From contig JAVTLE010000001.1 in assembly GCA_033439295.1 (NCBI GenBank), forward strand, positions 186,001 through 250,000: DNA of 64,000 nucleotides, given 5' to 3'. Positions 47,301-64,000 of the stretch are shown here, piece after piece. A program made the position numbers and the translations under genes. The notes below the pieces were generated by a model, which was not told where the DNA came from, made no database searches, and saw only the letters and a list, made by a program, of their open reading frames with translations. This DNA comes from Deuterostichococcus epilithicus (lineage: Eukaryota > Chlorophyta > Trebouxiophyceae > Prasiolales > Stichococcaceae). Within the stretch, counting starts at the first letter, position 1, and every line of letters begins with the position of its first letter.

Positions 47301-47440
47301 TGGACTGGCGCCACCTGTCGCTGGACTCGGCATATGAGGGCCGCAGCGGCGGTGGCGGCGGCGGCGTCGGCGGCGGCCACCTACGCCGCGGCTCGCTGCC
47401 GGTAAACTTGGCTGCGGGCGCCTCCCCGCAGCAAGTGTGA
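44394..47440 (+). CDS. Acylation-type protein with a ubiquitin-interacting motif
   Basis: Five exons join in exact phase (44394-44487, 44802-45112, 45470-45616, 45805-46660, 46899-47440) to give 649 residues ending in TGA. The start MGACAS matches N-myristoylation at Gly2 with a nearby Cys for palmitoylation, so membrane anchoring is likely. Residues about 135-184 hold EEEELALAMAVSVSEAE, a good fit to the UIM consensus (acidic run, L-x-x-A-x-x-x-S-x-x-E), which binds ubiquitin. The rest is low-complexity: Ser/Ala-rich, Gln-rich (RRQQQQLWVDQHHVHEQQRR) and, at the C-terminus, Ala-rich and charged with MTPNQRRAWDLARRAAEE. A unit with SFGTCAVAESAAGRS occurs twice in tandem, near codons for 45999-46130. 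No enzyme domain was found. A membrane-tethered ubiquitin adaptor is an inference from the two motifs; no family name was recognised. Confidence 0.8.
45999..46135 (+). repeat. In-frame tandem duplication in the UIM gene
   Basis: Two copies of a unit of about 72 bases encode SFGTCAVAESAAGRS followed by a variable stretch and AR-x-x-P. The copies differ slightly at the DNA level, and the duplication keeps the reading frame. Confidence 0.8.
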
Positions 47441-48554
47441 CTTGCAGCCGCTGCTGGGTGCGGCTGTGGGTTTGCGAGTTAGAGGCTGGTGTGGCGGCCC
47501 ATCAGTCCCTGTGCAGCATTGCCGCCGCTGGGAAGATGGCGGTTGTGCTGGAGGCAAATATGGAGCTGCATCGCCGCTGCATCTGCCCAACAAACTGAAG
47601 TTGGCTTGTTTACTATGGCATAGCAAGCCAGCAGAGCAGCAGACGGCATCTTGGCGCATGGTCTGGCGGATGCATCATGACTGCGGCAAATGCATCATGA
47701 CTGCGGCAAACTTCATTCCGGCAGAGAGGCAGACTCGGAATATTGTCTTTGCATTCGATTGGATACTCGCAGTTTGCCAGGCGCCTAGCCAGAACCTAGT
47801 GCAAGGGACAAGCCTGTCAGGGACATGCGCGGCGCTAGTGAGATAAAAAAGCTAGTGATAATATCTATATTCGATATTCGACGGTTGAACCGACCAGTAA
47901 CAAACACTGCTGACGCACATACTTGTTATCACCACTACCAGCCCACCCCGCTTGCATCCCAACAGTCCAAGTGCACCATACTTTCAAATCAGGTTCGCCA
48001 CTCAATTGCAAAATGCAACACCAACTGTAACAACTGCCAAAAGGCAACTGCGCTTCCTTGCATCAAAACAAACTACTCAAGTCACCGCTTGCTGCGGCTC
48101 CAGATGCAACATAGCTATCTATAACAGAAAGAGGCGAAATCAATCTCATGCCCTGCGACACCCAGGCTGTCTCGTCCGTCAGTTCTCACACTCGGGTTCC
48201 GCATTGATGTCCAATTTCAGGTTCCTTGCCGCTGCTTGCCTAGCAATGTTGGCTGCCTACAGATTGGGGCCGCTCGCGGCTGCAAAGGCCGTCGAAACGG
48301 CTGCTGTGCTGATCCGTGAAGAGGCAGCACGCCGACAAATCCGAAATCCCTGCAAATCTACACTCCCTACCTTCTTCACGCCTGTCCCTCTCACAAGTTT
48401 GACCGATGCAAACGATGGCTGGCCCTCCGAACTCGCCAATGGTGACCGCCGACAGCGTGTGCACCCCCGTCGCCACTGCCGCAGCACTTCTGACGAATTT
48501 CCGCCGCATTGCCGCAGCAGAGCGCCGCAGGCCACCGCCGCTGCCACGGCCGCC
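47441..48554. other. Convergent 3' region between UIM and bZIP genes
   Basis: Contains a perfect 20-base tandem duplication (47671-47690 and 47691-47710) and a locally AT-richer stretch around 47840-48120. A plus-strand open frame at 47952-48569 overlaps the bZIP last exon and shows no domain. Confidence 0.5.
47671..47710 (+). repeat. Perfect 20-base tandem duplication
   Basis: The unit tgcatcatgactgcggcaaa occurs twice head to tail, about 230 bases after the UIM gene stop. Confidence 0.95.
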
Positions 48555-53443
<4,889 letters not shown>

Positions 53444-56170
53444 GTCGACCGGAAAAACAGACGTCCAAACGCTCGCGGCCGTTCGAAGTCCGAAAATAAG
53501 TTGGGTAAGGATGGAAAAATAGAACATCAAACGTTTTGGTGCAAACAAGTGAACGGAAAGGAGAGGTGGCGGCTGTGCATCACGACAGGCACGACCGCCT
53601 CCGGCACGACCGCAGACATCATTAGTTCATTACTACAGGATGATGGGGTAACACGTGGCATTTCCGCTCCTTTCATGAGTCAACCCCTCAACAGTCGTTT
53701 CTGCTTTTATATCGACTCTGTTTTGCGAACCCGGGTACATGTCACATGTCACCGAGTACACAGACGCATCCGAGACGCCAGTGAGTAGCTGGCGGTGCGT
53801 TTACGGAAGGTTTAAACTGAGACTCGACACTGAAACAGAGGTCATTCGGCGTGGCTTTGCATGGGCTTGGTGGCCACATGGGGCCGTGGAAGTGCCGGCC
53901 ATGGCCGGGCGCTGTGGTAACAGAGACTTGTAGCGCCGCTGATTGTGCCGTGAGGCCTGTGCAAGGGGGAGCGCCATGGCAGCTACTGCAGGATGAAATA
54001 GGATGCCACCTCCGCAACTCCAATCTCGGGGCTCTCAAGCGCCAGATGATGCAGCATACTGCGGGTGCTTGGCGCAGGTACATACGGCCTATCGCTGCCG
54101 CTGCTACCGCGGGTGCCGCTGCTGCTGCCGATGCCCCCGCTATGCAGATATTGCCCCGTGGCGTCCCATGCACACCACACCCTTTGCTGCTGCATCCTGG
54201 AGCAGTGCCAGCGCCACACCTTGCTGGCTGCAGGAGTCTTGCATATGACGACGGGCTTGATGCGCCTGGCAGCGGCCATCGCTTTGCTGTGGCGGGACTG
54301 GCAGCAGCAACGTCAGCAACACGTGCATGGACAGGCGGAGGCCGTGACTTTGGCGGCGGCCGCTGTCACTAGATGCTGTGCTGCTGCATTGCAGGCTCGG
54401 CACAATGATGCCTCTTGACCTTGCCGGCGACGCAGTCAGCTTGGGGTAGGGCAGTCATTGCAACATGGAGGTTGCATCTGTAAGCTCTCCAGCCGCTGCC
54501 GGATCATGCAGTGTCCTGTCGCACAAGCCTGCAATCGCTGTTGCCAGCCAACAGTAGTGGTGGTGGGTGCGACCCTCCTCCGTAGGATCAGCCTTGTAGT
54601 ACCCTGTGGTACCCATGACTCTGTCTGTTGCGAGGACAACGCAGCGACGCCCCAGGCGGGACGAGTTTCACGCTCCTGTAATCAGTTGGTGCGACACGCT
54701 GGCCAACCTGCTCTGCGGTCAGCAATAATCTGGGGTCATAAATGGTTTTGACGTTTGTGGTGGCTGACACTAGGCTCAGAGTGAGTGGATGGCCTTCTTC
54801 TCTCCCTCTCCCTCTCTTCTTTCCCTTCCTCTCCTCTGCACAACAATCATCATATGTCAGCAATGTCAGCACCCGTACGCAATTCCCCCCCGTGTCTGTT
54901 CTCCTCCCTGTGTGAGCGTGGCAAGTTCATGCCTCTTGCCTCCAGACCCATATTCGCCTACGTACCAGCAAGTCTCGCCCAGACTGAAAGACTCAACTTT
55001 GGCTTGATACACAGCAAGCCTCGTGCTGCGTCTTGCACTCAGACCGCAAGCACTTGCGAATCACACTGCCTGTAGCCGGCTAGGAAGCCAGCCGCCTCTT
55101 GCGATCGTCATCCGTACGTAGCGGCTTGGTCGACCCCTGCGGCGCGCTCTCACTACAGCATCTGCAACGGTTTGCCCCCTTTCATCCACTGTGCGTCGGA
55201 CTCAGTTCTGTGCTGACGACTGACCCCAGGTAGACGGCAAAGCCGTCTGCGATTCCAGCGCCTTGCGTGCACGGGACGCCATCTCGTCCTCGTGCAATTG
55301 ATCTGACTGCTGCGCTGAGCACCGCGCTGCACCAAGCGCTTTCGGGAGGTCTGGGCTAGGTCGCGACAGTTTGACTAAAAGGGGTGACACACTCGCATGG
55401 CTGGCACTGGCCCAGCAGCTACACATTGGGCTGACAGCCGTAGTGTGGGCTCAGGCATTGCCAGCGCCTTGCTGCGAGCTGGCACAGCGTCGCCGGCTTT
55501 GCCTATAATTGCCTATAATAAGGAGGGGATGTGTTTTCATTTTGGCCGACGTCGGCTGACTTCTTCGACATGACGTTCGTTGTTGTTGTGACAGCGCACG
55601 CGCCGGATCAGGCGTCTGCGCGTCTCTTGATGTCCCACCGTATGCCATCGGCAGCTATGCGGGCACAATGAAGTCGTCGCGCAGGGCTGCACGCGGCCTC
55701 CGATGCCGAGTAGGTTGCAAGTGCCAATTCTAGGTCGAGGGGCTGACTCATCGCCCCACATGATTCAACACTTACTAGTCGCCTCTCATGCTGATGCATG
55801 ATGCACACGCCGGCCTTTTGCTGCGTTGACCATGGTCGAGATCCATCTGCTGCGCGAAGCCACTGGCGTCGTTGTCGCGCTGTCTAAGTCAAACTCACAG
55901 ACCCCACCGGCAGCATATCACATACCCCGGTCACACATAACCCGGCGCGGGTCCGTGAATTGTGTGCAGCATGGACCTTGCTTGCGGCCTGTGTTGCTGC
56001 GCCCTATCTGGGCTCTCTACGCTTGCGCTGTCCACTGACCTTTCGCTCATGATCACGAAACCTCCGCAGGAACCTCACCCACCTCCGATCTTCCTCCTCA
56101 CAGTCCCCGGTCGGCTCCAACAGGACGCTGCCTCGTCGTACAGCGGGTTTCCTGCAGTAAAAGCCACGGA
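53444..56170. other. Divergent intergenic region between bZIP and SBP genes
   Basis: About 2.7 kb, the longest stretch without a recognised gene. A 173-codon plus-strand open frame at 53851-54372 has no recognisable domain. A pyrimidine-rich tract (mostly CTCTC/TTCC) lies at about 54795-54838. A short frame from 55826 begins MTMVEIHLLREATGVVV but has no supporting neighbour. Probably promoters and long 5' UTRs. Confidence 0.4.
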
Positions 56171-59100
56171 ATGAGCGTCCCTGCCGCTACTGTGGGTGCG
56201 GAGCCTGGTGCGGAGGGCACCCCCAGCGGCGAGGATCAGCAGCAGGCGAAGGCCGGCCAGGCCCATCGGCTTGCGCCGAGCGTGCCCACCTGCCGGGTGC
56301 GGAGCGATCAACAGCACTTCTTTGCCACTGCTTGTCCTCTGCGTAACCTTGTGGCGGGCGGCGAATCTCAGGACCTTCCCCTTCCTCCGTACTCAGGTGG
56401 ACGGCTGCGGACAGGCGCTCGCCCACGAGAAGCGCTTCTACCGCCGCTCCCGCTGCTGTAAGACGCACGCCCTGGCTGTGCAGGTGGGGCTCGCCGCCGC
56501 TGCCGCAACTCTTTCTGCACGCTTCCTGTCTGTGCTCTAGGTTCGCTCACGTACCTCGCACGCCCTAGTGCTCTAGTACCGTCGGAGTTCACGGTCAGCG
56601 GTACCTCTTGGCCGTTCGGTGCAGACAGCGCAGGGCCGCAGCTGCCGGACGTCGCCAGGCGGATATTAGGACCTCCTGACGTCGATGCGGACGCAACGTG
56701 TCGCGCGATGCTGCCCTGCAGGTGCTCCTCAGCGGCGAGGCCAAGCGCTTCTGCCAGCAGTGCTGCGGCTTTCACGACGTCACCGCCTTCGACGGACCGC
56801 GCAGGTGCACCCCACCTCTGTCCCACTGCATGCTAGGGCACCATGGCGCTACGCCCCGCACGGTGCTATGCCCCGTCTGCACTGCCTTGCCAGCGCGGCC
56901 TGCGATCAGCGGTACTTCGCCGCCTGCCGAAATCGCATCTCATGCACGGGCCCAGCCAGCCATGAAGTACGCGGCAGGCGTCATCTTGACGATGCAGCGG
57001 CACCCACGCAACCTTGTCCGTCGTCCCAGGAGCTGCCGTGAGCGGCTGGCAGCCCACAAGGACCGGCAGCGGCGCAAGTGGCAGGCGGCCCATGGGCGCC
57101 GCGGCAGCAGCTCCGCGTCTTCAGACGATGACGATAACGAGGCCGCCTTGGCGGTGGCCGCAGAGGGTGACGGCCCTGCAACGACTGCCTTCACGACCCG
57201 CGCCGGCCGCACCGCGCGGCGGCCTAGCCTCATTAAGCGGGCGTCCAGCGGCGGAGGATCCGGCGGCAGCGCCGGCGCCGAGAACCCATCGCCTCTGAAG
57301 CGTGCGTCGCCGTCTGCCGGCGCCGGCAGCGGCACGCCGTCCCCCCCCAAAGCGGTTCAGCAGCGGCGCCCACACCCTCGGAGGCGGCGGCGGCGGCAGC
57401 ACCGGCTCCATGGAAGCGGATGGCGACTGCCGGGACGGCCTGGATGCGGTGGCAGCTTGGGAGATGGCCACCGGGCTGCCGTTGGCGGCGCGCAGCATGC
57501 GCACGCAGAGCGACCCCGTCACCGAGGCGCAGTTGGCTGCTGCACGGATGCGCAGCCGCCGCTCGGCGTCCATGAGCCAGGCCCAGGTGTGATGCAGCGG
57601 GCGCTCCCTGCTGCATCTGCCTGCTACATCAGACCCGGGCTGATCTCAGACAGCCACTTCACCACTGCTCGCTGTGATGATGGATCTTGTAGCCTGCCTG
57701 CTGCCCCCAGAACCAAAAAATCAGCGTGCCGCAGTTGCCAACGATGCAATGCTTCAGCCTGCATGCTGCACCTGGTCGCCAGTCCCTGTATCAACAGCCT
57801 GCACTGCTTGACATTGCTGCTGCCCGCAACCTGCATGCTGCTGCAGGTCAAATTTCACTTCATGCCAACCGTCAACCACCCCTTGCTCCACAGGCAAGAA
57901 TGCTAGGTTCGACCGCATCGCGGTGGCGGGAAGACGACGAGCCGCCGGTGCCGCCGTCGACGCACATCCGCCGCGTGTACAGCGGCAACGGCGCCGTAGC
58001 CCTCGAGGTAGCGCTCCTGTCGTGGTGACACACGCAAACGCTGTCGAGCACATCCCAGGGTAGCGAGTCAGACCCTGATGCCGATGTCGACAATCAGAAA
58101 CCTACAGCCTTTCTCGTTGGACACAACTCTTTGCGATGAGCAGGTCAACTCAGGCAGCTTGTGGCGTGCGCATTGCAGGCAGCGACATGGGGCCGGCGGC
58201 CGACAAAGCGCCGCAGCATGGGCACGCCGCCCTCCCCGCCGCTGGAACCGAGCTCCTGGGCTGCCCTCGGGCCGCTGCCCGACTTTGACGGCTACCCTGT
58301 TGCGGCGCATCACCCGCAGCAGTACTTCGCCCATGCGCAGGAGGCGGCGCAGCAGCACCAGCGCTTCCGCCTGGCACAGGCGCAGGCGCAGCAACCGCAG
58401 CGGCAGCCACAACCGCGGCAGCGGCAGCAGGCTCTGGCGGCGTACGCCGCCGAGGCCGGCGGCAGCGGCGCCCCCTTCAACCGACGGCCCTCCGGTCCGC
58501 CGACCCCTGGGTCCCGGCATGCGTCGCGCGATGGCGGCGACCCGCTGTGGGCCGGCGGCCTGTTCCCCGACAGCATGTCGGCCGCGAGCCATGCTTCGAC
58601 GTCGCCGTGGGAGGCTGGCGATGCACTGGAGGCCCAGCATGATCCTGAGGTGAGGGACGCCGCACAACCTGCAAACCTAGAGGCCATATGCGTTGCAAGG
58701 CGATGGCAACTGCGCTGCAGATGTACTGTTCGATTGCAACGAGACAGCGGGCACCTAGGCTGCCGCCTTGACCGCGGTCACCAAGCCGTGTCGGCAGCTC
58801 TGCTGGTCAGCTCCGGCGAGTCAGCAGTGAGCGACTTCGGCATAGCCAAAGGGAAGGGTGCGCTCGCCTGCCGCTCCCACGACCCCGCGCTGCAGAGCCC
58901 CAGGTGTCCACGCTGGACCTCACTCGCTCGGCAGAGCCGCCAAACGCAGCCTGACTGAGCGGCTGGCCGGCTTGTGCTGTGGCGGCAGGTGCTGGCGGCG
59001 GCGGAGCGGCTGCACCGCCGTGCTGCGCTCGGGATGCTGACGCCGCAGGAGCTGGGGTTAGCGGACGATGAGGCAGCGCACGCCTTCACCGGCCAGGCGC

Positions 59101-61414
59101 GCGTCTTTCAGCTGCCTCGCGTGCGTGCTTGCACGTGTGCGGCGACGCTTGAGCTGTGTCCCTCGTCAGCCCGCGCTGGCGGGCGCGTGCGTGCCGCTGC
59201 GTCAGTGCATCTGCTGGCTGCTGGGACTTGGCATGACTGGGTGCTCGACAGGGGTATGTCCCAGCTCGAGTGTGCCAGAGTATACTCGCCTGCATGTGCT
59301 TGTCACAGGCTGCACAACCCCCGACATGTGCTCCGTTGCGCCGCTGCGCCCGGACTGACAGGGCCGCTGGCTGCTGTGATGTCGTCAGCTGTCTGACGAT
59401 CGCTGGCAGAGCAGACTCGAAAGGTTGCAGGAGGCACGCCCAAAGCAGCGCTGGCGGCGGCTTGTGAGGCTGTCAGGCGCCTTTCCTATACATTCACAAA
59501 ACCCACCTATGCATTGAAGACGTTTGGGCACCAAGATGCGTCTGACACGCCGCTTGCTGTCCCGCTCCTCGGCAGGCGCCGGAGCCGCTCTGGCTGGCGC
59601 AGCAGCTGGTGGGCGCTCACATCCGCGACGAGGCCCGGCCGCTGTACAGCTACGGATGCGTCTTCCGCTCGCGCAGCAGCCCCCACGAAGCTGCCTCCGC
59701 CGCCGCCCCCGCCCGCGATGTCTTTGCCGCCACCCCTGGCCACGAACAGCAGTCCAGGTGCGGGCACCGCCATGCAGCATGTGTGGATCGACGGACCCTG
59801 CGGCGGCTTCTTTCGCACCCTGACGAATCGTGCACGGACCGGCGAGAGCCACCGCCTGATGCGCAGCGCGGCTGGGCAGCCTCAGCCCCTGTCGTGGCGC
59901 CCAGCTGGCGCCGCGTGCCGCGCTTTGCGCGGACCTCAGCAGCATGGTGCACTGGACGTCTCGCTGGCACATCACACTTTCCCCACAGCGCACCTGTTTG
60001 CTGCCGCTGGATCGCTGCTGCTGGACTGTGAGTGTGGGGCATTGTGGGCCTGCACCTCAATGCGGCTGTCGGAACATATTATCAAAAGGCATCGGGCTTC
60101 GTGCTTCGTAGATGTGCCTGAGCCAGCTCCATCTAAAGTAAAGTCACCGACGCGCCTCCAAGAGGTGGTTTTGGAGTGCACGGCGATCAGTAGGTCCCGC
60201 ATGGACCGCCGGTGGACGGCGCTCACGGCGTCAGGGGTGACGCAACAGTTCCTACGCCCCGCAGATTTGCAGCCATGTCGGCGCCGGATCCACATTGGGG
60301 TGCGCACCCGGATGCGCTTGACACCGCGGCGCTGCACGCCGCCGCGCACGCCGCCCACGAGGCCGCTGGCCGCGAGGCGGCGGCGCATGCGCAGCAGGCC
60401 GCGCTGGAGGCGCGGCAGCAGGAAGTAGCCGAGGCGCAGCAGGAGCTGGAGGCGCAGCATCGGGTGGGTCTCCCATCAGATTGTTGTATATGTATTTCTG
60501 AAAGTGACTCCAAAAGGCTGTGGAGTCGCACAGCCCAGGCCTGTGTAGGCGCATGCAGGCGCATGCAGGGTTGGCTCTGGCCCGCTGTCCTTTGCGCGCC
60601 ACCAGCCAGCACTCGAAGCCAGCCCCCCAGCCTGGGGTGCAGCCGCGCCCCTGCAGACCCCGCGTCTCTCAGAGGGCCCGATGCATAACGCCCGCGGCCG
60701 GTAAACCGCGCGCAGGCGGCGTCGGCGCAGCGCTGGAGGGCCACCATGGTGGAGGAGGAGGACCGCCGCGCCGCCGCCGACGGCATGGCAGCCTGGGGCG
60801 GCCGCGGCTCGGCGCCGTCGCTGGGGGTGCCGCCCGCCTCCTTGCTGCGCGCCGCTCGGTGCGCCTCCTCGCAGCTCCCCTCGGGTTGCAAAGCATGTTT
60901 TCGAGCCCACACCTGCAAGCTCAGGGCTCCGGGACCCTCGGCGCATGGCTGGTTCACAGCCCAGGTTGGTGCCTGACCTGGGCGCTGCCTGGGCAGAGCC
61001 TGGCGCCGCCGCCATGCGGCGGTTGCCCTTTTGAGAGCTGGATAGCTGGAAGGATTGCGGCCCCTTCCACTGCGATCCTGCCCAGCCTGACCAAGCTGGT
61101 GCACGCTAGCATGCTTGCGGCACACCACTCTGACCCCTGGTTTGTGCAAAAGCGCATGCGTCTTCAGGCGGCGCTCAAGCCGCATGAAGCCCTCGGCTGT
61201 ACCCATGTGCCTTTCGATGCGCTGTTCCTGTTCATCTGATGCGCAACATGCCACAAAACCTGACAAGCCTGCGCCACTCTTCTGCAGGCCCCTTGCGGCC
61301 GACGACTGTGCCTACCCGCCCAGAGGCTACACCAGCTTCGACATGTCGGGTGGCGCTGTTGCCTCAGGGTGGGGCGGCGGTTCCGCGTATGATGTGGCGC
61401 CCTCGTTGCACTAA
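56171..61414 (+). CDS. SBP-box (SQUAMOSA promoter-binding-like) transcription factor
   Basis: Plant- and green-algal-specific nuclear factor that binds GTAC-core sites; Chlamydomonas CRR1, the copper regulator, is a family member. SBP exons: 56171-56296, 56397-56483, 56722-56804, 57030 onward, in consistent phase. Zinc site 1 is C-x4-C-x16-C-x2-H in CRVDGCG and RCCKTH. Zinc site 2 is C-x2-C-x3-H-x11-C in FCQQCCGFH and RRSC. All eight ligands are present. The nuclear signal RERLAAHKDRQRRK follows. The long tail (exons about 57894-58007, 58179-58650, 58989-59095, 59574-59757, 60271-60470, 60713 onward, and a last exon to 61414) is Gln/Ala-rich (QAQAQQPQRQPQPRQRQQ) with helices such as AAERLHRRAALGMLTPQELG. 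In the exon after 57030 the reading frame shifts by one base at a run of eight Cs near 57340. It has no ankyrin repeats that I could see, so CRR1 orthology is doubtful. Confidence 0.88.
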
Positions 61415-63076
61415 GAGCGCCACGTGGCAAGCCGGACCGAAGAAAGCTATTTCTGGCTGACGACTAGCGCCAGCGGCGAGATTTGCTGCAGTCAAGAGGC
61501 TCGCGTCGTTCAGGGCCCCATGTGTCTTGGGCTGCGGCGGCACAAGCACATGGATCATGGCCAGCAACTGGCAGACGCTGCAGCGATGGCGGCATTGCAG
61601 GCTGCAGCGTGGCGTCGCCGCCACCGCCCTGTCCCATACCAGCCCCGCATCGGCAAGACAAACGTGACGTGTCAGAATATGCTTAGCCGTGCCATGGTGT
61701 ATTGCTCAAAGCCCTCGCAGTCGGCTCTGATGGCTGATTCGCCAGCGCATAGACAGCTTCGATTGTACAGAAGGCAGCGCTAGTGCAGCGTGCCCAGGCT
61801 TCAACTTCGTTTGTTTTGGGAGCTGGGGACGAGGTGTTCGGGCGACCTGATGCCGGCGCCCGGCTTGCAGTTTAGACTTTACAGCATGATGCAGTGTCAG
61901 GTTCATGCTGCGGAGCGCGCTGCGACAGTGTAGGATATAGCACCAGGTGCTTGGCGGTCAGGTGCACTGGCTGCCAGAAGACTCTCAGGTTCATCACGTA
62001 TTGTTCCTCAGGTTGTGCTGACACCACCGCAGCGTCTTGGAGTCACCTTGCAGTACCTAGTGTGCCGCTTTCCGCCTTCATGCTGGTTCAGAACTTCGAC
62101 ATTTCTATTGATCATTGGCCCGCGAAATCTACTCATTCAATGGTTCCTAATCTGAAACGTTTGCATCGAGTAATGAGGTAGCAATGATATATACAAGTTT
62201 TCTGGCAGGCGAAGGCTGATTGAGATGGCAAGTGGCGCCCCACTCCAGAAATGCCTGGTGAGGGGCAGAGAAACTGCAGAGTAATGAATGGAGGAAATTC
62301 TAAACCCATGGCGACTGCTAAAATTCGCTTGGCGGGAGGCTACACCCTGCCGCTGCCACCGCTGCACGACCAATGGTGGCGGCTGGTGTGGCTGCGCCTC
62401 TGACTTGGCTGCCGTTCATTGAGGTGCAGGCTAGACAGGCAGAGCAGGTGCCCATGTACACCTGTTGTACCATTCTGCAGCGAGTGAGCGAACGAAAAGT
62501 TTGAAACCCTGTCCACACAGACATGGCAGTTTCATTTGCTGCACAAGTTAACACAAAGAAACACATGGCGGACACGCCACCCTGATGCAAAGAATCCGAA
62601 AGGGCAGCACGAGTGCTCCCTCAATCCGATGAAAATTCGCTGAAGATCGCTGAAGACCTATCTGAAGCGCTGCAAAACCCGCTGCATTTTGGCGGCTCAA
62701 AGAAAGCTGGAAACCGCCGGAGGGGGCCCGACTGGTCGTTCTGGGGGCATTGTCGGAATGTCTATGGGTAGCAGGGCCGTGCTCGCAGCACAGGGCCAGC
62801 AGGCGCGCTGCCTCGAACAAAGTCTCTGACTGGCTAGAAATGGGAACACAAGAAGGTGCTGAGGGGGCCGCCCGCCCCCCCTCGAGAAAAATGAAGGGAG
62901 AAATGAAAGTCGGGCCGCCACAAGCGCGCCAGTGTGCACGCTAGCGCGCTCGTGCGACAATCAGTGCAACTGTTCAGCCCGTGTGCATCACTGACGTCAG
63001 ACGCCGTAAGCAGCGAGCTGCGCGCCGACAAGGACACGAGCCGGGGAGCCCGCCGCTGCCACTGCATGCCGGAGCC
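61415..63076. other. Convergent 3' region after the SBP gene
   Basis: About 1.7 kb, somewhat less GC-rich around 62.1-62.3 kb. No conserved coding block, repeat or RNA gene was recognised. It should hold the 3' ends of both flanking genes. Confidence 0.5.
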
Positions 63077-64000
63077 TCAGACGGGCAGCCCAGCATGCTT
63101 TGGTGACGCTCTGCGCCGGCATCCGTCCGCCCTGTGCCCCAACGAGCAGCGGTCCGCGCCCGACTCACTCGACGCTGTGCAGCGCGGCGCTGGCGACGGC
63201 CTTGAGCTGCGCCTCGGCCGCAACCGCGTGCGCCGCCGCGTCAGCCGCGGCNCCAAGGGAGCCATCCTTGGGCGGCAGCGCAAGGCCCGCGGCCGCGNCC
63301 TCCAGCGGCGGGCCGCCGCCGCTGCCGGCATGCCCTTGCTCCTCCGCCGCGAGCTCGAATGGCGACGGCTGCGGGCACGGCGCCATGAGGCCAGCGCCTG
63401 CGGCAGTGCATGCACAGGTGTCTGCAGGCTGATGAAGGTGGCGACACTCCCCGGCACCCCTGGCAGACGGCAACCCAATAGCCTACATGCAGGAACACAC
63501 AAGAGAGAGCAAGGCAAGGCAAGCCAATGCGTCCGCAAAGCAGCTGACCAGGGACGCTGCGGGCAAGGGGCCACAATCACCAAGCAGCAGCCCCACACAA
63601 TATGTCACTCCGCAGCGCGCCTACCTGTGGTCGCGGGTGGCGGCGGCCGGCCGTTGCCGGCCACCGGCCGCGGCCGCGGCCCCGCCCCGTGGCCTGTGCC
63701 CTGCTCCGGTGCCGAGGATGCCTTGCGCGGGCCATTCACCGGCTGCTGCTGCTCCTGCTTCTGCTGCTGCTGCCGCCGCATCGCCGGCACGGCGCCTGGC
63801 ACTGGCGCCTCCTCTGATGCGGACTGCAGCCGCGGCGGCGCCTCAGACGAGCGCCGGCGGTCCTGCGAGGAGCGGCCGCCCGCGTAGGAGCGGCGCCGCG
63901 CCTCAAGGCTGTAGCGTATTGTGCCGCCCTGCGCGAGGAGCAGGCAGGCTCTAGCCATCAGATCGCTCGCTTGAATGCAGAGCAACTCAGTGATGCTGCT
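63077..64000 (-). CDS. C-terminal end of an unidentified protein, runs off the window
   Basis: Three exons join in phase: 63928-63625, 63397-63169 and 63110-63077, with donors gtaggc and gtgagt and a TGA stop at 63077. The text is Arg/Ser-rich (YSLEARRRSYAGGRSSQDRR), then Gln-rich (MRRQQQQKQEQQQP), then Ala-rich (ADAAAHAVAAEAQLKAVASA). It appears intrinsically disordered. Two ambiguous bases (63252, 63298) fall in the second exon. No domain was recognised; the defining part of the protein is beyond the right edge. Confidence 0.6.

Noticed and set aside
53851-54372. 173-codon plus-strand open frame between bZIP and SBP
   Set aside because: No domain, no flanking exons and ordinary composition for a chance frame in GC-rich DNA.
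54795-54838. Pyrimidine tract as a mobile-element poly tail
   Set aside because: No target-site duplication, reverse transcriptase or SINE-like box nearby; treated as simple low-complexity DNA.

Overview
The window looks like nuclear DNA of a green alga (Chlorophyta; a trebouxiophyte is my guess, not shown). Reasons: GC-rich sequence; genes split into many short exons with GT-AG introns whose 3' ends are usually TGCAG; plant/algal families (SBP-box factor, plant-type TauE/SafE protein, SPX-VTC-DUF202 polyphosphate polymerase, SnRK2-like and Raf-like kinases); alanine-, glutamine- and serine/glycine-rich linkers; and TTTAGGG-type telomere-like motifs inside introns. No RNA gene, CRISPR array, viral element or transposon was recognised. 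All gene models were built by eye from conserved protein blocks and splice phase, so exon ends are predictions.

Layout, left to right. (1) 1190-3026, minus: inosine triphosphate pyrophosphatase, eight exons; the 1.2 kb to its left holds only weak unassigned exons. (2) 3830-8992, plus: TauE/SafE anion exporter with a very long hydrophilic central loop, divergent from the ITPase. (3) 10456-14928, plus: N-myristoylation-type, SnRK2-like Ser/Thr kinase with a charged tail. (4) about 16733-26989, plus: VTC4-type polyphosphate polymerase (SPX, VTC catalytic tunnel, long disordered linker, DUF202 membrane domain), first exon not found. (5) 28301-30305, plus: organelle-type HSP20 with a glutamine-rich N-terminal arm and two heat-shock-element-like sites upstream. 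(6) 30941-32531, minus: GNAT acetyltransferase, with a diverged copy of its N-terminal exon 1 kb upstream. (7) 34697-43220, minus: large single-pass membrane protein with a Raf/TKL-like cytoplasmic kinase. (8) 44394-47440, plus: 649-residue protein with a myristoylation motif and a ubiquitin-interacting motif. (9) 48555-53443, minus: bZIP factor with an AP-1/Yap-like basic region and a tract of about 37 CAG codons. (10) 56171-61414, plus: SBP-box factor with all eight zinc ligands and a probable one-base problem in a C8 run. (11) 63077-64000, minus: C-terminal end of an unidentified protein that continues off the window.

The genes do not form an operon or an obvious cluster. Several are of types tied to nutrient and stress handling in algae (polyphosphate and SPX phosphate sensing, TauE sulfur export, SBP and bZIP regulators, SnRK2-like kinase, HSP20), but a shared role is inference only. 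Three neighbour pairs are head to head (ITPase/TauE, receptor kinase/UIM protein, bZIP/SBP).
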